From NCBI RefSeq assembly GCF_032118995.1, contig NC_092668.1, positions 13,681,501 through 13,745,500 on the forward strand: a stretch of 64,000 bases of DNA, written 5' to 3'. This DNA comes from Asterias amurensis. Its lineage: Eukaryota; Echinodermata; Asteroidea; Forcipulatida; Asteriidae. Positions within the stretch are counted from its first letter, which is position 1, and the number at the start of each line of letters is the position of its first letter. Made by a program: the position numbers and the translations under genes. This document shows positions 11,621 to 22,300 of this stretch, piece by piece. The notes beneath the pieces are model-generated. The model saw only the letters and a list, made by a program, of their open reading frames with translations. It made no database searches and was not told the origin of the DNA.

Positions 11621-13788
11621 CATTGATCTCCATTATACTGACTGGATAGGACATTGCGCTATGCTGCGTGCATAAACACGCGGCCCAACAATGGCGGCTC
11701 AATTCCTTCAAACGGGTAAATTAATGTGCACTTGGTCGGGTTTGAGTCTGTCAGTTGAAGTTGTAAATTGAGAATAGAAATGTGGGGAAAACATGACGAT
11801 CGATAGTTTGAAGTATGAAAAAGTTTCTGAGTGAAATGCAATAAAGCAAACTAACTTTACATTTGTTTCTATCAAATGCCCTATTAGTATTACGATAATG
11901 ATATTTAAATTTCTAAACAAACACTCGGCCGAGAAACTGTATTGGGATTCAGGTACATGTTTTTTTAAATTCTTTCAGTTCATTGAGAAAATGGCAATAA
12001 ACCATATAAAGACAAAACAAGAGTCGCTCCAACAATAAACAATTCGAGTAGGCACTAGAGTGAGAACTACATACTCGCTAAAATCGAGGGAAAAGAACAA
12101 GAAAGATGAAAACAAAATACAATGTGATAAGTGAGAGTTGACTCCATTAACAAATTTAAACTTTTTATTGTGAAGCTTCTATTCATCATGTTAATTGAAA
12201 AACAATCCCAACAGCAAAACTTCCATAACCGTTATACTGTTCCACCAGAAATAAATATTTTTATTTTGGTCACAAATAACGAAGTCGGCTATTTCCGAGA
12301 TGACTGATCCTCTCAACGAACTTGTATCGTCTGTACATAATTCGCATATACTTGTCGCTTTCCCGAACCTTTTAATTATTGATGCTATGACAAACATCTG
12401 TTGAAATCCGGGCTTGTATTTGTCCCCAATTGTATTTATCCCCAAATGACAATTAAAAGGACGAAAACTTCTCTCTGCTTGCAGCAACTCCGTTTAAAAG
12501 TGTACAGCGCATTTCGTGTGACGAACGGTCTTCACCCGTTTTAAAAAATACGCGCGCGGCCTGCGTTTAGACGCGATGTCCTATCCAGTCAGTATAATGG
12601 AGATCAATGTTAATTTGTCACTTTTAAACAGAGTTGCTGCAAGCAGAGAGAAGTTTTCGTCCTTTTAATTGTCATTTGGGGATAAATACAATTGGAGTCG
12701 GATCAAACAAACTAAAAATGCTGATGGTGAAGTCGTGCGCGGCTGTCAATCACTGGAGGAGGGAAAACTGAGTCGGCAAAGGGATTGTCTTTCCATAAGT
12801 AGGTAGGCCTTTGCATTTTTTTTAGCGATTCATATTATTATTATTATATCTAACGTTACAAATATAAGCCGGAAATTTAAACTATCTTTCATAAAATAAT
12901 TATTATAGGCCAAGTATTTGTTATTTTTACCGAGCAATACTATTTTTGTTTTCGCTCCGTTACAGATGGTTGTCTGGAATCGACGAGGACGGGAAGCCCG
13001 GATTTCAACAGATGTTTGTCATAGCATCAATAATTAAAAGGTTCGGGAAAGCGACAAGTATATGCGAATTATGTACAGACGATACAAGTTCGTTGAGAGG
13101 ATCAGTCATCTCGGAAATAGCCGACTTTGTTATTTGTGACCAAAATAAAAATATTTATTTCTGGTGGAACAGTAAAACGGTTATGGAAGTTTTGCTGTTG
13201 GGATTGTTTTTCAATTAACATGATGAATAGAAGCTTCACAATAAAAAGTTTAAATTTGTTAATGGAGTCAACTCTCACTTATCACATTGTATTTTGTTTT
13301 CATCTTTCTTGTTCTTTTCCCTCGATTTTAGCGAGTATGTAGTTCTCACTCTAGTGCCTACTCGAATTGTTTATTGTTGGAGCGACTCTTGTTTTGTCTT
13401 TATATGGTTTATTGCCATTTTCTCAATGAACTGAAAGAATAAAAAAAAACATGTACCTGAATCCCAATACAGTTTCTCGGCCGAGTGTTTGTTTAGAAAT
13501 TTAAATATCATTATCATAATACTAATAGGGCATTTGATAGAAACAAATGTAAAGTTAGTTTGCTTTATTGCATTTCACTCAGAAACTTTTTCATACTTCA
13601 AACTATCGATCGTCATGTTTTCCCCACATTTCTATTCTCAATTTACAACTTCAACTGACAGACTCAAACCCGACCAAGTGCACATTAATTTACCCGTTTG
13701 AAGGAATTGCGCCGCCATTGTTGGGCCGCGTGTTTATGCACGCAGCATAGCGCAATGTCCTATCCAGTCAGTATAATGGAGATCAATG
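11621..13788. mobile_element. Long inverted-repeat DNA transposon, non-autonomous, 8-bp target duplication
   Basis: The ends are perfect inverses (CATTGATCTCCATTATACTG at the left, its complement at the right), flanked on both sides by the direct 8-mer GAGCTGAC (11613-11620 and 13789-13796). The arms, 11621-12413 and 13788-12996, are almost identical inverted copies of about 790 bases. A third copy of the terminal sequence sits inside at about 12568-12609, and 12430-12503 is repeated inverted at 12632-12705, so the element looks like two copies joined or a rearranged fold-back. The same 60-80-codon frame is open in both arms but matches no transposase I know. An 8-bp duplication fits hAT or P superfamilies; mobility would be in trans. 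Confidence 0.85.
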
Positions 13789-14258
13789 GAGCTGACACGC
13801 GCTACTAATACCTACGACCGTTGCATGCATGTATAATCGCACTGTGCCTGCAGCATGAACGGCAGAATGTGTGTTTGTAACAGGCAGTGCTAACGACTTG
13901 TCATCAAGTAAACTATAGCGCAGGATTTGAACCAACGAATCTAGAGTCAATTTGTCTTTGCAACCCTCAATCTGAAATAATTTAACCACAAGAACAAGGC
14001 TATCCCAACCATAGGTGGCCCATCCAGGAAAACTATCACTAAAACTACAGAAATTTAAATATTGATAAACTTCCAAAAATCAAAACATCCCGTAATAAAA
14101 ACATCAAAAAGACAGAAGATTAAGAAGAAAAGAAAAAAGGAATTTCACAAAGAACTGCGTTTTAGAAAGCAATTTGCGAACTTAGAGTATATTATGCATA
14201 ATGTGTTTGTTTAGTCCAAACAAAATTATAAATAATGCTTTGTAAATGAAAAATGACG

Positions 14259-17200
14259 TCATAGATTACTCAACGGGGAAGCCTTGACCAAATCTGGTGT
14301 GATTTCAGCAACTGACGAACAACCTGACGATAAAATGGAAAGACACAAATATAATTTGTTTATAGTCATTATTTTGTTTATATCCTTGTTGTTTCGATGT
14401 TCAAATTAACTTCGCGGGGTTAAACGTTAATGGATTTTTACCAGTCAGTGCCATTGCCAAACTGAACTCGTCTTTCAGAATATCCAGAACATTTTTTACT
14501 CCTGCCTCGCCCTGAAATAAAAAATAAATAAAAGAGCATTAGTTAAAAATGTATTGAATGAAATATGGAAATTGCAACACAGCCCTTTCAGTGACCGTAA
14601 TATTACTTACATTGTAAGCGAGACCCCAGAGTGCCGGCCTACCTATGAAGACGGCTCTAGCCCCCATGGCCAGTGCTTTGAGTACGTCGGTTCCTTTACG
14701 GACTCCACCATCGAGATATACCTCAACGTTTGAACCTTTTACTGCCTCGACCACCTCTGATAATGAATCTATCTGTAATAAAGAATACCACAATAATGTA
14801 TCAACGATCTAGGTGCTTAATGGTCATTGTCAAAGACAAGTGTTCTCACTTGGTCAATCTCAACATATGCATAAAATAACAAACCTGTGATGGTTAGATG
14901 ATTGATTTCGAGACCTCAAGTTCTAAATCTGAGGTCTTGAAATCAAATTTGTGGAAAATTACTTCTTTCTCAAAAACTATGTCAATTCAGAGGGAGCCGT
15001 TTCTCACAATGTTTTGCACCATCAACCTCTCCCCATTACTAGTCACCAGGTAAGGTTTTTTGCTAATAGTTATTTTGAGTAATTACCTATAGTGTCCACT
15101 GCCTTTAACATGTAGCAATTACAAAAGCAGATCCGACAAGTGATAGATATACCAGAAACATTACTTTACCGTTGCAGCGACGCCATCCAACTGCCGTCCG
15201 CCGTGATTGGAAACTAAGATACCAGCAACACCGAGGCTTGCCGCCATCTTGGCACACTCAGCTACAAGAACAAACGAAAACTTATTGCATTAGAACAAAA
15301 TACTTTTTGGGAAACAATGGGGCAGTAATCAGAATTAATGCGCATGTTTAGCATCAATGGAAATTTACCTTGCATTTCTGCTAACACCTAATGTTCAATA
15401 GTAATGTAGCTCCACTATTGTCTTTAATTCGGAATCGCCATTTGACTCGAAAACAAAATAATGCATTTGAGACATTGATTATTGAAGTGTTCATCGAATG
15501 TTCTTTTAGCTATCTTTTCATTGGCATACTCAAGAAATGATTGGTTAAGCAAAGATTGAGCCATTCGTATAGAAATTTGAAGAACAGAATATTCGGGCAT
15601 TTTGGCGCGAGTTTTTTTTGATATAAATTTTGTCCCGAGTATTTCTGCCTCGCAGAGATTGTTACAAAATTTAGCTGAGATGCTCTTTCGGAAGTCTGCT
15701 CGTTTTTGCGTGAGTTTTTCAACATAATTTATCAGCGAAGTTAAACTATTTTTATGTTCACACGGTCAAAAAGTTAGCTACAGCGAAATAAGCTACTCGT
15801 GTGAACGAACCCACCTGTGAGTATGCCTTTGAGAATGATAGGCAATGACGTCAGACCGTGAAGCCATTTGATGTCAGCCCAGGTAAATGCAGGGTCGAAT
15901 ATGTTCCCATTAATCCAAGCTGACAAGCTCGATTCACCGGGACTAACTAGCTGCGGCAACCTATTTTCAAAAACAATTATTTCAGTACCCATGAGTTTTT
16001 GCTTCTCATTTCTGAGTCGTTAAAGGCACTGAACACTATTTTTTGTAATTACTCAAAATAATTGTCAGCACAACAACTTACTTGTTGACGACAATGGAGA
16101 GTTATTGATATAATTATTATAGTATAAAATCATAAAGATTTTTTTTGAAAAACGAGTAGATCTCATATGCTCCTCTGTTTTGAACACCCCAAAAACATTC
16201 GCTGCGAAAAGTCGTTTCGCAAAAGCCAGAAGTATGAACTGGGCTTAAATTTTAAAATTTAGCTTTGACAAAAAAGGGTAGAACTTACGACAGACGTGCA
16301 GGTAGTGTGCTTTTTTTCCTACTTTGTATTTTACCGCTGCATGGCTGGTCCACGGTCACTACTAGTGCTTTGTACCGACCGGACGCAATGACTCGCTTGA
16401 TAATGTTCTCGGTCATCTTTCTGTCAACTAAGATGTTGAGTTGCATGAAGAGAAGGGTTTCTTGTGGAACTGATGCTGCCACGTCTTCAATGGATGTATT
16501 GGCGAACATACTTAAGATCATCACGGTACCAGTGCTGGCTGCGGCTGTGTGGAAAATTATGGTACAAGTATCAAAAATAAGCCAACTGCTCGAAGTTCCA
16601 GGTTCGTATTTTTGTGAAGCTAGGGATGTATGTTTGGTTCAAAGTGTTGTGTATTTATTGATTTATAGGGTGCGTTCGTTTAGCTCCCCAGGGTCGACCC
16701 CGGTGCATGGCGATTTTTTTTACCAGGACGAACGTGGGTAATTATCTGCACACACTCGTCCTGGGAAAAAAACCGCCACACACCGGGGTCGACCCAGGGA
16801 AGCTAAACGAACGCACCCACTGTGTGTTCGCATTAGTAGAGAGTGAGCATGCAGTCTAGAACCAGCGACAGAGAAGTAAACTTGCACCTATTTCAACAGT
16901 TTGCGCTCGTGCAGTGGGTTGTCAAAAGGCCTTTTGACATCTGGGGCAGTGTATAGCAAAAGAGACAACTGAAACGAGAAGTAAATAAGTATAAGTGGGT
17001 GAACTTTTCAGCTAATTCCTTTTGAAATGCTAAACAATTTCGAATATTTTATTTGAAGACATTGCAACGCTAGGTGGCAGCAGATTTACCAGGTAAGTTT
17101 CCATTGTTCTGAACACGCGCACAAAGCCAAAAGCAATGCAAGTCTGCTGCCACCTTGCGTCTCTAAAGTCCAAAATTTACTACGCATTTCATTGCTCTTT

Positions 17201-18279
17201 TTCGTACCTCTAGCAGTTGCCTTTTCTCCATCTTTATGTATGACCCCATGGCTGGCAGTCGGACTGACCCCTACCGGAAACTCAATGTTATGACCCAGGA
17301 TGCTCGTTCGGGTCACACGGTGGGATACGTCACGCAAGCATCGTGGTCTGAGCCGATACCTATCATACAGTGAAAGCACAAATTAATTCCTAGCAAAGCA
17401 AAGAGCAGGTGGTTCCCGCATAATATCTCGTTTGTACTTGTACTTTATAGACACCAAACCAACACAGCAGTTCTACACGATATCATAATTATCCGTCTGT
17501 CGTACAATCTACTTAACAATAGACTTGTACTACCCCTCTTACGCCTGCGACCCCATTCGGGGCAGGCATAAGTAATGAGCCAGTTGGCGATACGTACTGC
17601 AGCTGTATAAGGACTTCTCAAGTCTAACGATTGACAAACAACACTTGCCCATGTATCATAATACATTTGTATAGAACACAACATAAAGCTTGAAATTTTT
17701 CAGTCTATCAAAAATGAGCAGGGTACCAGTCACAAGTTGTACATGTTGACATGGTAGTTTGAGTGGTAACCTTATTCGGGTAAGCATTGGGTGCGTTCGA
17801 TTAGCACCCCTGGGTCTACCCCGCGGTGCTCACTCGGGTGATGAGCTCCCGACAAGAGCTAAACGAACGATCACTCACCGCTCACCGCTGACGTCATGCA
17901 CCTGGGGCCAGCCCCCAAGTGACCCACTCCACAAGCAGGGCACTGGGGCTGACCCGAGTGAACAATTATGCGAACGCACAGGGGAAAGACCGGGGAAAAG
18001 TTTCCGTATGGCGCCACCACTTTTTCATTCGAAATAAAATAATATAGTATCTAATTTACCTGATTGATATATCCCTTTTTGTAAAAATGAGTGAAAAAGT
18101 GGTGGCGCCATATGGAATGTTATCTAATAAAACCCATACCTCAGGAAGGCTTTGACGTTGTCTCGAAGTGTCTGTTCCCCATCAGCCCCATCGGTGTAAT
18201 ACCCATAGTCCACCACCGACAATCCCTGCTTTAAATACAGCTCAAAATCAGCAACACAGACGAGCTCCGACTGCGCCAT
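14259..18279 (-). CDS. HAO1-like: 2-hydroxyacid oxidase (glycolate-oxidase family), paralogue 1
   Basis: Eight coding exons: 18279-18140, 17359-17208, 16544-16289, 15960-15815, 15261-15170, 14772-14611, 14511-14442 and 14323-14259, encoding 360 residues against about 370 in human HAO1. The start is MAQSELV, in the same place as in the two sister genes and with AAG before ATG; an in-frame ATG 13 codons upstream is less likely. The family is an FMN-dependent TIM-barrel oxidase turning 2-hydroxyacids into 2-oxoacids plus hydrogen peroxide, usually in peroxisomes. Seen here: YYTDGA near the N-terminus, LPIILKGIL with the FMN-contacting Lys, [10 protein letters not shown] with the catalytic His and substrate Arg, and the FMN-phosphate stretch [20 protein letters not shown]. 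Odd: MQLN replaces the family's LQLY, losing an active-site Tyr, and Phe sits at the usual Trp (SMFAN). The protein ends in SNL, a possible weak PTS1 signal. It is head to head with paralogue 2. Confidence 0.9.
14818..15109 (-). mobile_element. TTAA hairpin MITE, family 1, internally deleted
   Basis: Reverse-oriented copy in intron 5 of HAO paralogue 1. Both ends are present; part of the middle (the GATTGAGCTC region) is missing. Confidence 0.8.
16020..16135 (+). mobile_element. TTAA hairpin MITE, family 1, 5' fragment
   Basis: Begins TTAAAGGCACTGAACACTAT and keeps the GACAATGGAGAGTTATTGAT region; the rest is lost. In intron 3 of HAO paralogue 1. Confidence 0.65.
16678..16818. mobile_element. 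Short inverted-repeat MITE (GGGTGCGTTCG family)
   Basis: GGGTGCGTTCGTTTAGCTCC to AGCTAAACGAACGCACCC, with the inner inverted block GGGTCGACCC. In intron 2 of HAO paralogue 1. Confidence 0.75.
17068..17165. mobile_element. Short palindromic MITE (GGTGGCAGCAGA family)
   Basis: GCTAGGTGGCAGCAGATTTA to AAGTCTGCTGCCACCTTGCG; same family as 7744. Ends about 40 bases from exon 2 of HAO paralogue 1. Confidence 0.7.
17789..17979. mobile_element. Inverted-repeat MITE (GGGTGCGTTCG family), rearranged
   Basis: Starts GGGTGCGTTCGATTAGCACC, ends ATGCGAACGCAC. A further AGCTAAACGAACG lies inside, so it may be two copies fused. In intron 1 of HAO paralogue 1. Confidence 0.55.
18003..18118. mobile_element. 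Short palindromic MITE (GCCACCACTTTTT family)
   Basis: CCGTATGGCGCCACCACTTT to AAAGTGGTGGCGCCATATGG. In intron 1 of HAO paralogue 1, about 20 bases beyond the exon 1 donor. Confidence 0.75.
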
Positions 18280-18509
18280 CTTTCGTAAACTGTAAACTAG
18301 TGACTTCTGTAACAGCATAACCAGTGACGCATGGACGAGCTCTACAAGGCGATGTAAATATCACCATTGTGCAATTTGACCCTTTTACTCAGTAGCTTCA
18401 GGCAACTAATTTGCCGTCACACTTCGAGAGTCACGAATAACGCAATTTTGTGTATCCATCCCCTCCGAGATTTATTTGGTATTTTTTTTAAGGGTTACAA
18501 TTTCAGTTG

Positions 18510-18605
18510 CTCTGTAATAACAAAGGTCGTTGGTTCGAGTCCCCCTGAGTATACAGTGCTAACACACATCGGTGTATAAATGGGTAAAAAACCAAAATGA
18601 ATGTT
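18510..18605 (+). repeat. tRNA-derived SINE, family S2, 3' part
   Basis: B-box-like GGTTCGAGTCCCCCTGAG, then TATACAGTGCTAACACACAT and CGGTGTATAAATGGG. In the space between HAO paralogues 1 and 2. Confidence 0.7.
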
Positions 18606-18854
18606 TTTTTTCCCCCATGCAATACTGTCCGCTCCGGGGCTATGCAAAAACCGTCCGGTGGACAAGTACATGACTGGGCATGTAAGCGAGCGCGCATGCA
18701 CTGAACCTATACGTATTATATGCGGCATGAATATTCACGGTATTTTATGATTGCAGCGAATACCCAACGGCCGAGCATTTCCCATGTCATTCATGACATG
18801 CACCTGGAGAACGTTTTCCGCCGACCTAGGGCGTTTACTTTACTGCAATGACGG

Positions 18855-19028
18855 TTTTGCACGGGGCGGACACAACTGCATATGGAAATGTGTCCGGGCG
18901 GAAACAATTGCATTATGCAGCAGCGTCCGGGCGGACACGATTGCATATGTAAAACCGTCCGGCGGACAATATTGCATATGCAATAATGTCCTCCGGATAG
19001 TATTATATACAGGACATAATTGCATGCG
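18855..19028 (+). repeat. About 32-bp tandem array between head-to-head HAO genes
   Basis: About five units starting near 18862, 18892, 18925, 18957 and 18988. Each pairs a GTCCGGGCGGACA-type block with TTGCATATG or a variant. One unit holds ATTGCATATGCAAT, a perfect palindrome. Single GTCCG motifs also occur at 18627 and 18655. It may be a plain minisatellite or a regulatory array for the flanking divergent genes. Confidence 0.8.
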
Positions 19029-19346
19029 ACACAGGATCGTTGTATCCTGGTTGAAAACCCATACTTAGACCCCACGGTATCAAGTACTGTTATCTACTGT
19101 GCGGTGTAGTAGGCCTATCTATGCAGTTAGTGGATCGTTCAGAGCTTGGAGGGGCCGGTGACTGCGTAAAACAGCCTGGGACAAGGCCAGCTGGTCGTAT
19201 ACAGAATTAGAAAAGTCACTTACACGGTTGGTGCGCCCAGTGTAAAGATTTTTTTTTAATGAGCCGCATGCAGTCTCACACTCATAACTTTGGCTGCTCA
19301 ACTTTTTTATCGTGTAGAGAAAGGGCTAGAACAGAACCACAACAAA

Positions 19347-22300
19347 ATGGCAGCAGAATTTGACCCCATCTGTGTTAAAGACTTTGAGCCGTATTTAAAG
19401 CGAGGCGTGTCGACTTTCTGGAGTGACTATTACAGCTATGGGGCCGAAGAGGGCCAGACAAACCGAGATAATGTTCAGGCGTTTCTGAGGTAGGGATCCC
19501 GCCTAAATACAACGAATAAAACTGTCACAGGTAACGAGTTTCAGTCAAATATTTATAGCATGATGCGAGCTATCCTTATTCAAATCAATGTATTCGTGTG
19601 CATTTGACAGTGACCTTTAATGTAAGGTTCTTTTTATTGCAACGTCACAGCCTGGGTTTTGCTAACTGTGGTTGGAAAACTATGGAAAGTCAAATAAACA
19701 CACACAAAAAACCTCAGACAGCTACTGATTGTGACAATGTGTTATCACATATATCCAACCATAGCACTGAAAAGGAAAAGTTTCCGTATGCCACTACTTT
19801 TTAATTTTGTTATGAAATAAAATAGTATTTAATTTACCTAAATGAGGTATTCGTTTTTGTAGAAATTTGCAAGAAAGTGGTGGCAGGATAAGGAATGTTT
19901 TCCACTGAATATTATGTTAAAAAATAAAAAAATAAAAATAATCATTGGGGGTATTTTATTTTATTTAAAGTTTGCAGGAAATATTGAAGCTTTTGGCTAG
20001 AACACATGTTAATAAGATTGAGTGTTTTACCAGAGCAGGTGGTTGTCCATCCAACCAGCTCAGTTTTCTTAAACAACAATTGAAAGGTCTAAAGTGTAGG
20101 GTAAGAGGTGACCCGGACGAGTGTCACGTGGGCTAGATTTACTTATGGACCCAACTTCATAAGGCACTTGACACTATTGTAATTACTCAAAATACATTTT
20201 TAGCATACAAACTTACGTGGTGACGAGCAATGGGGAGCTGATGGTATAAAAAAAAAGGCCATTAGAATACCAACACAGTCTATATAAATCATAAACAATG
20301 AATCCAGTTTTGCTGGCAACCTTTTAAGAAGAATTTAATTGTTTTACTTTCCATGGAAACATTTTTATTCAAATTGTTTTTAGGTATCGCTTTCGACCTC
20401 GGTTATTCCGGGACGTATCAACTCGTGTGACCAGAACGAGCATCCTGGGTCATGACATTGAGTTTCCGGTAGGGGTCAGTCCGACTGCTTTGCATGGGGT
20501 CATACATAAAGATGGGGAAAAGGCAACTGCTAGAGGTATGAATATGGTACTGGTATGACTCGTACTGTAACCCTATTGGTCAGTTTTAATGTTAACCTAT
20601 TGGTCAGTTTTAAATATTGTACTTTTTAAAATCTTTGACGGTCACAGCATAAAATTAGACAGACGGACAAGGTTGTCTTTCTCTTTTTGGGGAGAGAAAA
20701 CATTTTCGAAAGATTGAATTTCCAGAGGTGGATTTCACAAAGAGTTAAGTCTTATCGTCCAACTTTGGACTATATCCTTATGTTTTACCTTTGGATTTTG
20801 GAATTAACCATTCGATTGGTTTATTGAAGTACAACATAGATAATATATATACAATCAAACTAACCTGTTAATAAAACTTCATTCTAAAAAATTGAGTTGT
20901 TTAAAAAAATATTATCGCCGAAAATCTGGAGCGGTTATGTCCGTGCATAAAGAATAAACCTGGAGTTGGAATACACAATTTGAGAAGCATATCTGACAGT
21001 AACGTTTCTCAGATTCAAATTGAAATGATTCTCAAATTATTTGTTTTAAGTTGAAAGCTTCTGCGAGCTAAAGGGTGGTGACCAAACGTATACCTTCTCT
21101 TTAAACCAATGACTTGTTGTTAAATTTTGGCAAACTATATTTCACCCGAAAAATATGCCTGTGATATTTGTTCACATGACTCGGGGAAGTACTGAGTATA
21201 CAGTGCTAACACACATCGGTGTATGGGTAAAAACCAAATGTAATATTCTTTATCCCCGATGCAAATTTAACATCTAATATATCGTTGCGGTCCCGCTGCC
21301 AAAACATAGGATTTGAACTGCCTCTGGCTACCGGGCAACCTCGGTAGTCTAGTTGGTGAGACAATGCTCTAGAACTGCAAGGGTCATGGGTTCGATTCCC
21401 ACCCGAGTAATATGCCTGTAATATTTGATCACAGGTTTCGGGGCATTACTGAGTATACAGTGGTAACAAACATCGGTGTAATGGGAAAACAAATACTATA
21501 GTGAAAACCATATTCGCTTGTAAACTAGTAATATCTGTCTTTAGCTTCTTTAGGGAGCCACTTTGTGCATCATGGCCCCCGGAGAGATGGATGGTTTTTA
21601 TTTTTCTTGTAAAATATTTAACCTGTTTTGAAATTTTGCAAGGGGGTATTTTGGGGACGTAGTTAAAGTCATGGTGTGCAAGTATAGTTTGCCGAAATCG
21701 TTCGTGAAGTAAACGTTTTAGAATAATTATTCGCTTTATGCAAATCTTTAGTAAAGTCACGTTACATTACATTTCTGATTAAAGCCATTGGACCCTTTCG
21801 GTACAGAAAAAAAAAAAAAGTTCACAGATTTACAAATAATTTACAGGGTTTACAGAAGGTAATGGTGAAAGACTTCTCTTGAAATATTAGTCCATGAAAT
21901 GCTTTACTTTTTGAGAAAACGGTAAAACAATATAAATTCTCGTTAACGAGAATTACGGATTTGTTATAAACACATGTCATGACACGGCGAAACGCGCGAA
22001 AACAGGAGTAAGTTTTCCCGTTATTTTCTCCCGACTCCGATGTCCGATTGAGCCTAGATTTCCACAGGTTTGTTATTTGATATAGAAGTTGTGATACACG
22101 AAGTGTGGGCCTTGGACAATACTGTTTACCGAAAGGGTTCAATGGCTTTAAAGTGACTAATTATTTTAAAACGTTTATTTCACGACCGTTTTCCTACTTT
22201 GGCACCATGACTTCCAATGCGTACAAAATACCCCATTGCCGAATTTCGGCATTGATCAAATATCTTACACGAGAAATAATCACCATGCTGCTGGAAACGT

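Noticed and set aside
12191-12487. Possible host gene in the palindrome
   Set aside because: The frame lies wholly inside a transposon arm and is duplicated with it.
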